Shown here: positions 44,997-54,751 of the stretch, one piece after another
Numbering within the stretch: the first letter of the stretch is position 1
How the letters are laid out: every line of letters starts with the position of its first letter
NCBI GenBank assembly: GCA_037043455.1
Contig: JAWPHD010004458.1
Span: forward strand, 62,001-126,000
DNA from: Cyrtodaria siliqua
Lineage: Eukaryota > Mollusca > Bivalvia > Adapedonta > Hiatellidae
Reading direction: 5' to 3'
Length of the DNA stretch: 64,000 nt
Notes under the pieces: generated by a model
What the model was told of the DNA's origin: nothing
What the model saw: the letters and a program-made list of their open reading frames with translations, nothing else
The model's database searches: none
Position numbers and translations under genes: made by a program

Positions 44997-46310
44997 AGCT
45001 AGTTTAAAACCCGAAACTATTTTGAATTTAAGGGTGCCCTCTGGTGAATATCAGAACTGATAGAATTTTTTATTTCCCTGTTTTTTATGAAGACTAACAT
45101 ATTACTAGTAAGTTTCTGGAAAAATAATGATGGGTCGGTGATTTAATTTTTTCGCAAAATTAATCTTTAGTAATACACTCTCACAGTGCGGTTTTAAATT
45201 CTGAATCAGCTGCAAATTGTGTATGGCAACTTACATGTGTGTAGTGTGGTTTGCAGAACAGGTATCGATTTTCCGTCTTTTTTAATGTAATAGATCATAC
45301 TTTAGGACGAAAAATTAAAGGTTGGGGTATTTTTATCACCATCTGAAAAATTAGTACATCCCTTGTCATTACCCCACCCAGTTTACTATAAATTGCATTT
45401 TTAAATTTGTGATCCATAAATTTTTCATGATAAAGGAACAGATAACTTTTTGAGATATTTTGTCTACAATATATACAAGACATGAGTATCAGAATGAAAA
45501 AATAAAAATTGGGGGTCGGTGTGCATATAAGAAAGATATTCAATAAAAACTGAGAAAAAAATGTGCTTTTTTAGATTTCGACGAGCTCTGACATATAACG
45601 GCATAGGTCTGTAACAAATAATAGGAAAATACTTTTTATTCCTGTCTATGTATATGCTAACACATGTCTTTGTAATAAAGTTTAAATTAAGTGAATATCT
45701 TAAATGGTTTTTGAGAAATACCATCTTTTGTACCCCTACCCCCCATTTTGGCTTATGTTAAAAATTGTCAATTTTGGGCACAACATGTGAGGTCAAAAAA
45801 AAAATCTAATTTTTTTTTATTTTTTTTGCACTAAAATATCCCTATTGGGCATAAGTTTGTTACTGTATAATTATTTTTTCCAGTTTTATTATAATTTTTG
45901 AAATATAACAAATGTAAATTTCCGGAAGTGCAAAAATCCAAAACCTCAGCAGAGGGCACCCTTAACCAACAGTGCTAGCTTTTTCCTTGAAACCTTTGGC
46001 AGACTGTGGCCATGTCATCAAAAGTAAATAGAAACAAGAAGCAATCTGAGAGACAGCCATATCCCCCGCCACAGTGTAGCTGTAGAGCCCATTATTGGGT
46101 GCTTTGTTTAATGGAAGTTCAAAACAGCTAGTTTAAAACCCGAAACTATTTTGAATTTAACCAACAGTGCTAGCTTTTTCCTCGAAACCTTTGGCAGACT
46201 GTAGCCATGTCATCAAAAGTAAATAGAAACAAGAAGCAATCAGAGAGACAGCCATATCCCCCGCCACAGTGTAGCTGTAGAGCCCATTATTGGGTGCTTG
46301 TTTAAAGGAA
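44997..46310. repeat. About 195-bp direct duplication, one copy split by a TTAA element
   Basis: GCTAGTTTAAAACCCG begins copies at 44998 and 46129. Each continues through CCAACAGTGCTAGC and GGCAGACTGTRGCCATGTC into the 3' end of a family E repeat (GAAACAAGAAGCAATC). The first copy is interrupted by the element at 45032-45961, the second is not. Confidence 0.8.
45032..45961. mobile_element. piggyBac-type non-autonomous element (TTAA duplication)
   Basis: Ends GGGTGCCCTCTG and its exact inverse. TTAA flanks both sides (45028-45031, 45962-45965). The uninterrupted duplicate at about 46145-46165 (TTTTGAATTTAACCAACAG) is the empty site. No transposase frame; 930 bp. Confidence 0.88.
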
Positions 46311-46703
46311 GTTTAATCACTGCACATAAATCAGAAAGAAAAATGAACAAAAAATGTAAGTATAACACTACAAAAGGCAGTAACTCTAATTTCAATCTGA
46401 AAGAGTTATTGTTACTGCACTCTGCACTTCCACTCATTGCCCTCTATCATTGAAGTTTCATTCTATATAACAAAGGGCAATAACTCTTATTATCTTGATG
46501 GAATGTGTCGACTTTGAACCTATGCGTCAAAGATACTACAATGTTAAATCTATGAAAGAGTTATTTGATACTATAGATTTTAGTCTTGTTTTAGATTTCC
46601 TAAAAGAAATCAGACTATATAAATCATTATAATGTGTTCTTATATATATTTACTTGTTTATATACCCGTTGACGGGCATTTGTTGATTTACATATATAGT
46701 TTA

Positions 46704-48451
46704 TTAGCTCTACTGGCCGAAGGCCAGCAGAGCTTATGGGATGCCGAGTTGTCCGTCTTCCGTCCGTCCGTCGTCCGTCCATTGTTAACTTTTGTCTCGT
46801 TAAGACGATAGGGCCTTCATTTTTCATCCGATCTTTACCAAACTTTAACAGGTTGTTAATATCAATGAAAGCTCGGATGAGTTCGAAAACCAGCCAGATC
46901 GGACAAGTAACAGCAGAGTTATGGCCCTTGATTTAGTTAAAAATGCTATATTGCTAAATTTTGCCTCGTTAAGACGATAGGGCCTTCATTTTTCATCCTA
47001 TCTTTACCAAACTTTACCACATTGTTAATATCAATGAAAGCTCGGACAAGTTCGAAAACCAGCCAGATCGGACCAGTAACAGCGGAGTTATGGTCCTTGA
47101 TTTAGTTAAAAATGCTATATTGCTATATTTTGCCTCGTTAAGACAATAGGGCCTTCGTTTTTCATCCTATCTTTACCACATTGTTAATATCAATGAAAGC
47201 TCGGACAAGTTCGAAAACCAGCCATATCGGACTAGTATCAGCGGAGTTGTAGCCCTTGATTTAGTTAAAAATGCTATGTTTTGCATCGTTAAGACGATAG
47301 GGGCTTCATTGTTCATCCGATCTTTACCAATCTTTATCAGATTGTTAATGTCATTGAAAGCTTGAACAAGTTTGAAAAACAGCCATATCGGACCAGTAAC
47401 AGCGAAGTTATGGCCCTTGATTTAGTTAAAAATGCTATATTTTGCCTCGTTAAGACGATAGGAGCTTCATTGTTCATCCGATCTTTACCAAACTTGATCA
47501 GATTGTTAATATCAATGAAAGCTTGGACAAGTTTGAAAACCAGCCATATCGGACTAGTAACAGCGGAGTTATGGCCCTTGATTTAGTTAAAAATGCTATA
47601 TTTTGCCTCGTTAAGACTATAGGGGCTTCATTGTTCATCCGATCTTTACCAAACTTAATCAGATTGTTAATATCAATGAAAGCTCGAACAAGTTTTAAAT
47701 CCAGCCATATCGGACCAGTAACATCGAAGTTATGGCACTTAATTTATTTCAAAATGATATATTTTTTCTCGTTAAGACGATAGGGCCTTCATTTTTCATC
47801 CGATCTTTACCAAACTTCACCAGATTGTTAATGTCTATAAAAGCTTTGTCAGGTTTGAAAAACAACCAGATCGGCCCAGTAACAGCAGAATAGGCCCTTG
47901 ATTTTGTTAAAAATGCTATAATTTGCCTCGTCGTTCGATAGGGCCTTCATTTTGCATCTGATCTTTGCCAAACTTTACCAGCTTTTACGACTGTCTTTTT
48001 TATATTATTATTAATTTTATTTTAATTATTATTATTTTTTTTTTATATTTTTTTTTTATTTTTTTTTTATTTATTTTTTTATTTTAATTTTTTTTTTTTT
48101 ATTATTTTTTTTTTTTGGAAATTATTCCTTTATATATATAATTTATATATATATATATATATATTTTTTTTTTAGCTCTATGTTGGACCAGTCGGACCAG
48201 TAACAGAGGAATTATGGCTCTTGATTTAGTTAAAAATGCTATATTTTGCCTCGTTAATATGGTATGGCCTTCATTTTTCATCTGATCTTTACCAAACTTT
48301 ACCAGGTTCTTTAGTTATGGCCCTTGATTTAGTTAAAAAGCTGTTTTGCCCGAAACTTTCAAAAAAACGTAAATGGCAGTCACTCGCTTCATTGATGTTA
48401 TAAGAGCCAACATAGCCAGTAGAGCGTCCACAGGCCCTATTGGGCCTCTTG
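46704..48451 (+). mobile_element. Rolling-circle-like modular repeat, family B (copy 3), empty site known
   Basis: Starts TTAGCTCTACTGGCCGAAGG, has CCGTCCGTCCGTCG and seven or more core units, an AT-rich tract (48001-48172), and ends AGGCCCTATTGGGCCT, CTCTTG|T. LINE copy 1 at 26411-26426 is uninterrupted at this point (AGTTTA|TATTACTACC), showing insertion between A and T without target duplication or deletion. Confidence 0.85.
48001..48172. repeat. T-rich and (TA) low-complexity tract
   Basis: Long T runs with scattered A and a TATATA run, inside family B copy 3; the same position in copy 1 also has a poly-T tract. Confidence 0.9.
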
Positions 48452-48638
48452 TATTACTACCATATCATCCCTTATTTTTTAATAGTTTTATATTTATATA
48501 TTTAGATTAATTTTTAATTACTATTTAATTTTTTCATCTTCCGTCGTTTTTTGCGCACAATATGACTTATTTATGTGTCGACGTGCCTTAAAACACCCAC
48601 AATATGACTTATTTATGTGTCGACGTGCCTTAAAACAC

Positions 48639-48742
48639 CATTCATTCATTCATTCATTCATTCATTCATTCATTCATTCATTCATTCATTCATTCATTCA
48701 TTCATTCATTCATTCATTCATTCATTCATTCATTCATTCATT
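48639..48742 (+). repeat. (ATTC) microsatellite at LINE 3' end
   Basis: About 25 uninterrupted tetranucleotide copies, directly following TTAAAACACC of the LINE tail. Confidence 0.95.
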
Positions 48743-49825
48743 CTTATTTAAATAACCATAGCTATGGTTCTTGCATTCTCCACATCCTCTTATTGCTCTC
48801 TGTCATTGTGTTTCATTGCAGATCCATTAGTAGCTTTGGAGCTATGCTTCGGACAAGAATTTTAAGTATAGAATTACAAAGGCCAATAACTCTATTGTCT
48901 ATGAAGATGGAGTTATGGTTATTGCAATCTTCGCTTCATATACTTGCCGTCTGTCATTGTGTGATGTTTCATTCCAGTCTAGTAGTTTTTGTGTTGTGCT
49001 CCGGACAAGAATTATAAGTATAAAATTACAAAGGGCAATAACTCAATTAAATGAAGACAGAGTTATGGTTCCTGCATTCTGCACTTCTATCATTTGTGAA
49101 AATTGATTGCAGTCCCATTAGTAGATTTCATGTTATAGAGCAGACAAAGGGCAATAAATCTAAATTGAATGACGACAGAGATTGTTATTGCACTCTGCAC
49201 TTCCTCTCATTGCCCTCTATTATTGTGTGAAATTTCATTGCAGTCCTATTAGTAGTTTTCCAGTTATGGAACGGACACAAATTATAAGTATAAAAGTATA
49301 AAATTACAAAAGGCAATAACTCTAATTTAAATGAAGACAGAAGACAGAGTTATGGTTCTTGCACTCTGCACTTTCCCTCATTGCCCTCTATCATTGTGTG
49401 AAATTTCGTAGCAGTCTCTCTAGTAGTTTTAGAGTTATAAAGCAAACACAAATTATAAGTATTAAATTACAAAGGGCAATAACTCTAATTCAAATGAAGA
49501 CAGAGTTATGATTCTTGTGCTCTCCATGTCCTCTCATTGCCCTCTATCATTTCGTGAAATTTCATTGCAGTCCTATTAGTAGTTTTCCAGTTATAGAGCG
49601 AACACGAATTATAAGTATAAAATTACAAAGGGCAATATAATTCAAGTGAAGACAAAAGTTATGGTTCTTGTGCTCTGCATGTCCTCTCATTGCCTTCTAT
49701 CATTGCGTGAAATTTCATTGCATTCCCTTTAGTAGTTTTGAGTTATTGAGCGGACTCTAAATGGGACGGATGGACGGAGGGCATTACTATATCCCCCTTC
49801 CGCCTGCGGCGGCGTGGGAAAATTT

Positions 49826-50015
49826 ATAATGTAAGCTTTACAGTCTGAACTCCAAATATCTTGACTGTATTAGTATCATGTCAAAGGGATTCTTCTAACA
49901 CATGGTGCTTTATTTTGAGAAGGGACTATACATCTTAGAATTACACATACATTTTAAGTGTGCATTTGTTGTGTTACTGGTTCAATGTTACATAATATCA
50001 TGTAAGAATGTTTAA
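49826..50015. other. Intron 4 sequence, no gene
   Basis: Nothing recognised. Confidence 0.3.
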
Positions 50016-50921
50016 GGAGGTTGGCTGGGAAAGGACGTAGTGATGAGATTTTTTTTAAATTCATATTTAAAGCTCTTTGGTATAATTTAGATTCAAAATT
50101 ATCAAAAAAAGGCTAGATCACCACACTTTTTTCCCCACTAGACGTCATTGAAGAAGGCACATAATTCTAACTTCAAAATTTCACTAAAAAGAGGAAAAAT
50201 AAAGTCATTGAACATTTTCACAATTGTTTTCATAACATTAAGTTTATTGAAAAACAACAATAAATTTTTGATTGCATATATACATATCTTTCAAATCAAT
50301 TGTAATCCTCATTTGTCTTTTTACTTTAAAAAGCAAACATATATGGACCCTACCCCACCCACTTTTGTTTTTACTGAAAAATTAATTCAAGATAAAAAAT
50401 TATGTTCTAATGATCAACTTTTTTTAAAACTTGTATATGTCAAGGTCCTATGACATTTCTTTCAAAACAAGTAAAAAAATATATAGGTCACCAGGCTTCT
50501 AATGATTTTTTATTAAAAATTCTTTAAATTACACCCATTTTAGAGTTATTTTATGTACACTACAGTACACACAATATTGACATGGAGATCGAAAATAAAA
50601 TTAGCTCAGTATCTACTTTTATATATGTATTCCACTACTGAAAAACAAAAATCTGATTTATTCTATAGCAAAAGGATAAATTCTACTCAGAGCTACCCAT
50701 ACCCCCTATTTTGTTGACAACAAAATATTATCACAAATGACGGAAAAAATATGGGAAAAAAAATTTGCTTAAAATTTGGTATGTTACCATCTTAAATCCT
50801 ACATTATATCCATATCTACTAGAAAGGAAAAAATGAAACAATTCTGTTGTCAAATAAAACTATGATTTAAAAAATAAAATGTTTAGACTTGAAGATGTCA
50901 AAACTTGCCCAGCCAACATCC
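50016..50921. mobile_element. Second TTAA-flanked element (piggyBac-like MITE)
   Basis: Ends GGAGGTTGGCTGGG and the inverse of GGATGTTGGCTGGG. TTAA on both flanks (50012-50015, 50922-50925). 906 bp, no transposase frame. Confidence 0.7.
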
Positions 50922-50925
50922 TTAA

Positions 50926-51360
50926 CTGTGTATAGCTCACATCAAAATTTATATACAAGTTATTTTTAACCAAGTTAAAATTGGGTCACTATGTTAAAAC
51001 GCGTATTAAGCAGTGACTTTTATTATCAAGGAGTTTCACCTAGGGTCGTATTCTGACACCAATCTCTTCTTAGAGCATAACACTCCGACTGAAGACTTGG
51101 ATCTTTTAATACCCAAAATAAGATGATGGAACATTATGGTTATGTTACTTTTTTAAAAGTATAAACCTTTTTACATTAGTTAACTACTGAATAGTACTAG
51201 ATGTTTGACTTTATCATTATTTAAATATATTATAATAATAAAAATCTAAACACTTTTTAAAATAAAATAATAATTATTTTTTTCTGCCTACCTACCTATG
51301 TTTTTGAGCATGTAATAGGAACCACACATATAATTATATTTGGCGGTTGGATTGTTAGAT
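50926..51360. other. Intron 4; MITE-related fragment at about 51245-51345
   Basis: CTGCCTACCTACCTATG and ATATAATTATATTTGGC resemble the 19283 MITE in the same orientation. Otherwise nothing. Confidence 0.35.
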
Positions 51361-51860
51361 TGTCTTATGGGATGGCGAGATGTCCGTCGTCCGTTAACTT
51401 TTGCCTTGTGAACACTTTAGCACCTACATTTATTATTTGATCTTTACCAAATTTTGCCTTATTGTTAATATCAATGAAAGCACGGTTTTCGAACTTGTCC
51501 GAGTTTTCATTGGTATAAAGACACTGACAAAGTTTGGTAACAATCAAATAATAAATGAACTTGCTGGAATGTTGACAAGGCAGAAAATGCCATTTTTCAG
51601 GCAAACAAGGGCCATAACTCTGGTGTTACTGATCCGATCTTGCTGGCTTTCAAACTTGTCCGAGCTTTCATTATTATTAACAATATGTGCAAGTTTGGTA
51701 AAGATCACAAATAAATGAAGGTGCTAGATTGTTCACAAGGCAAAATGTGGCATTTTTCAGCAAATCAAGGCCATAACTCCGGTGAAACTAATCCGATCTG
51801 GCTGGTTTTTTGAACTTGTTTAAGCTTTCTTCCGTATTGCTGATGTGTGTGAGAAATTGC
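51361..51860. repeat. Modular repeat, family L, diverged family B relative
   Basis: Starts GGGATGGCGAGATGTCCGTC. Modules share GATCTTTACCAAA, AACTTGTCCGAG(C/T)TTTCAT and GGCCATAACTC. Parts lie in opposite orientations. Confidence 0.45.
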
Positions 51861-51924
51861 ATTTACTACACCCCTGCAAAATGTTTTATGGTTTCATGAT
51901 TGATTGAATTGGATTTTATAGTAG

Positions 51925-52168
51925 CACCAACAGCTAAGGTCATATGGTGACTTTCCAGCTTCCATTAGTGGAGGAAGACCCCAGGTGCCCCTCTGGGCAA
52001 TTTCCGTGCACGGGCGGGCACCTGGGTAGAACAACCGACGTTCCGCAAGCCAGCTGGATAGCTTCCTCACATAAAGATTCCTAGGACCCTGAGGGATCGA
52101 ACCTACAGCGGTGAGGGGCAAGTGATTTCAAGTCAGAGACTTTAACCACTCGGCCACAGCCGCCCCGC
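51925..52168 (-). repeat. tRNA-derived SINE, family S3
   Basis: On the minus strand GGCTGTGGCCGAGTGGTTAA (A-box) and GTAGGTTCGATCCC (B-box) form a tRNA-Leu/Ser-like head. The body includes CAGCTGGCTTGCGGAACG and GGTGCCCGCCCGTGCACGG. Confidence 0.75.
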
Positions 52169-53095
52169 AAAACTCATGAAACTTCATGGTTGGACTGCCT
52201 GTGGTGGGGTCAGTAGGTCAAGGGTCAAGGTCACCATCAACTTGAAGCAAACCTCATGAAATGAATGAATGTGGTGAGTGGTTGATCCCTATTTATTTTG
52301 AGGTCAGTAAGTCAAAGTCAAGGTCACTTAGACTCAATGATGAAAATCTAACCCCACGTAGCAAATCTGGGGTCAAATTTGGCCCCTCCTCAAGGGTTAC
52401 ATGTTTTACACCTTATATAGAGCTCTCATATATTGCATGCAGCATCGGCTTATGGCCCTCTATCAAGTTTGTTCAAATGGTGACCCTTGGGTCAAATCTG
52501 ACCTGTCATGGGGGAGTCACAGTTATACATAAGAGCTATAAAGGGAAAAAAAAAAAAGCTTCTTCTTTGAAACTGCATGAGCTAGAGGTCTTATATTTTG
52601 CATGTACCAATAACTCCTGACTCATTTTAGCAGAATTATGCCCCTTTTCGTAAAACTTAAACTGGCAGCCTGGTTAGCTCATAGCTGGCCTTAACTCGAA
52701 AAGTATTTGACCTATTTCATGTAACTGCACACACATGTCCAATAACTCTGACTTTCATTTTGGCATTTTGCCCCCTTTTCATAAAACTTACACCTGCAAC
52801 CTAACCTAGCTCATAACTTGGCAAAATATAGACATATGGTCATGAAACTTTACACAGTTCTTCCAGTCCAATGCAGATTTATGCCACTTTTTTATAAACT
52901 TTTACACTTTAAAAAAAACACTGCTCTATGATTCATGAAGGATTGCACCCACTGTCTTCAAACTTTATAGTAAGATTGTACTTGTTGAAATAAGCACACG
53001 GCCGGCGACACCATTCTAGTTAACTTATCCCTTGAAATGGGGGCATATATTGGGGTTGGACTTGTGCATAAGTACGGTCACCCGTAATTCTTTTT
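52169..53095. repeat. Mixed fragments of families H and I
   Basis: GGTCAAGGTCACC and CTTCATGG words (H), then TAACTTGGCAAAATATAGAC and GGTCATGAAACTTTACACAG (I), ending CCGGCGACACCATTCTAG|T. Confidence 0.45.
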
Positions 53096-54328
53096 ATGCC
53101 CCGCTTGCGGCGGGATATAGTAATGCCCTCCGTTCGTCCATTCGTCCCATGTCCGCTCTTTAACTCGAAAACTACTAATGGGACTGCAGTCTAATTTCAC
53201 ACGATAGAGGGCAATGAGAGGATGTGCAGAGCGCAATAACCATAACTCTGCCTCCCTTTAAATTAGAGTTATTGCCCTTTGTAATGTTATACTTATAATT
53301 TGTATATAAGCTAATGGTCTTCTATTAAGTTTGCTCAAATCAAGATGATGGGGTCAAATTTGGCCCCACTCCATGGGTCACATGTTTTACATAGACTTAT
53401 ATAGGGGAAATCCTTGACAGATGTTCTTCTCTGAAACCACAGTTATACACTTACTGAGCATTAACAGGCAGATACAACCATTCGGCATGCCTAGGCCCCT
53501 GGGGGATATAGCGCCGTTGTCATAATTTGGAAACCGTTGAGATCCCCACTCTATAACCATATGTACACTGGCATGAGCAGACAGATACTGCATCGGCCCT
53601 GCATCGACCCTGGGGTCTATCCCCATCCCTGGGTCCTAACTTGGAAACTGTTGAGATACCCACTCTAGAACCATATATACACGTACTGGGCATGAACAGA
53701 CTGATACAACCAGCATCAGCCCGGTCTATCCCCATCCCCGGAGAAATAGTCCCTGGGTCATAACTTGAAAACTGTTGAGATCCTCACCCTATTACCATAT
53801 ATACACGTAACTGGGCATGAACATGCAGACGGATACAACTATCCAAACAGCATTAGCCCAGGGATTCATCCTCAACTCTGGAGAAATAGCCTCTGGGGTC
53901 TATCCCCATCCCTGGGTCATAACTTGGAAACTGTTGAGATACCCACCCTAGAACCATATATACACTTACTGGGCATGAACAGATTCATACCCTGGGTCTT
54001 ATGAAAGTATAAGCTTTGTTTTTCACTGGAATTGCACCAAATTTGTTCGTTTGTATTGTGTTTTACGTCATTTTCAATACATGTAAGGTTATATATGACA
54101 GTCGATTTTTTGTGGTGGAGGCAGACCACCCATTTTTCCTGGGTAGAACCAGTACTGTACACCTCCCGCCATCCGTAAGAATCGACACTTTCTCGTAACT
54201 GGAGCTCCCAGTGGGATTCGAATCCGCAGAGGCGAGGCAAAGGTTTACAATGCAAGGTTGTTAACCATTCGGCTACAGATCAAATTTGTACAGCCAGTAG
54301 AGCGATACAGGATCTCTAGGGCTTCTTG
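53096..54328 (+). repeat. Family E 5' fragment followed by family F modular repeat
   Basis: 53096-53316: GCCCCGCTTGCGGCGGGATA, GTAATGCCCTCCG, as at the 5' end of the minus-strand E copy. 53390-54328: units sharing AACTTGGAAACTGTTGAGAT and CATATATACACTTACTGGGC. Ends GCCAGTAGAGC, then GCTTCTTG|T. A SINE is inserted in the last unit. Confidence 0.5.
54045..54295 (-). repeat. tRNA-derived SINE, family S2
   Basis: Minus strand: GTAGCCGAATGGTTAACAAC (A-box), GCGGATTCGAATCCC (B-box), then GGGAGCTCCAGTTACGAG, ACTGGTTCTACCCAGG, tail GACGTAAAACAC. Confidence 0.75.
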
Positions 54329-54581
54329 TTTGGAAATTAATTCTACACTCTGATTTGTGTCGCTTGCATTAAATTCCGTAAAATGAAAAATATAAACGAT
54401 GACCTAGAGAAGCCTAAAAAATAAGAAGAAAAATCAATAAAAGTATGTCGACATTTAGGTGGGTACGAACTACTCTTTAGATAATTTTTAGTAAAAAATT
54501 TAGAATATTACTAAACCTTACTTGTACATAGATCAAAGATAAAATTATATCTTAATTTGTTATTTTTAACTTTATTTGCAG

Positions 54582-54645
54582 GGTACCGGTACTACTGTTT
54601 CCGAAAAAATTGTTGCCAATGAAAGACTGGTGATTGATCCTCAAG
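54582..54645 (+). CDS. Ig adhesion gene, coding exon 5: middle of Ig2
   Basis: A small 64-base exon encoding residues 174-194 (GTGTTVSEKIV, then ANERLVIDPQ) plus one base. Acceptor CTTTATTTGCAG, donor CAAG|GTATGT. Entry is phase 0, exit phase 1. The R-L-x-x-D-P-x-G string across the junction into exon 6 parallels the corresponding Ig2 strand of neuroglian and NrCAM. Short size and modest complexity would make it easy to miss, but the frame continuity on both sides supports it. Confidence 0.75.
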
Positions 54646-54751
54646 GTATGTGATGGTCATGGAGATGTCTGAATGGATTCAAGGTCTCAGGGATCCTTCT
54701 TTTTTTTGTATTATTAGAATTTAGTTAAAGAAAAAGACCCACAGGGTTTTG

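Larger units (their letters stand above)
46492..48742 (+). mobile_element. 5'-truncated LINE (copy 2), TSD TCTTATT, with nested family B repeat
   Basis: Reads CVDFEPMRQRYY and MKELFDTIDFSLVLDFLKE then IRLYKSL and a stop: the C-terminal end of a LINE reverse transcriptase. The 3' UTR ends in a duplicated GTGTCGACGTGCC(T)TAAAACACC block and a (TTCA) run. TCTTATT flanks both ends (46485-46491, 48742-48748), and joining the flanks restores a family E core unit. The family B copy at 46704-48451 lies within its 3' UTR. Confidence 0.75.
46230..49825 (-). mobile_element. Modular repeat, family E (minus strand), split by a LINE
   Basis: The minus-strand 5' end at about 49825 (CGCCGCAGGCGG hairpin, then GGGGGATATAGTAATGCCC and TCCGTCCATCC) is followed by about eight core units sharing AGAGTTATTGCCC, GCAATGAGAGGA and GTGCAGAGTGCA. 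The 3' end at 46230 reads GATTGCTTCTTG|T. A LINE (46492-48742) interrupts it. Confidence 0.65.

Noticed and set aside
39780..47760. Repeated short open frames (for example containing LVKNAIFCLVKT) as a gene family
   Set aside because: They follow the repeat core units, are broken at random, occur in both orientations and match no protein family; they are by-products of the repeats.
48573..48755. His-Ser-Phe-Ile repeat protein
   Set aside because: Frame through the ATTC microsatellite at the LINE tail.
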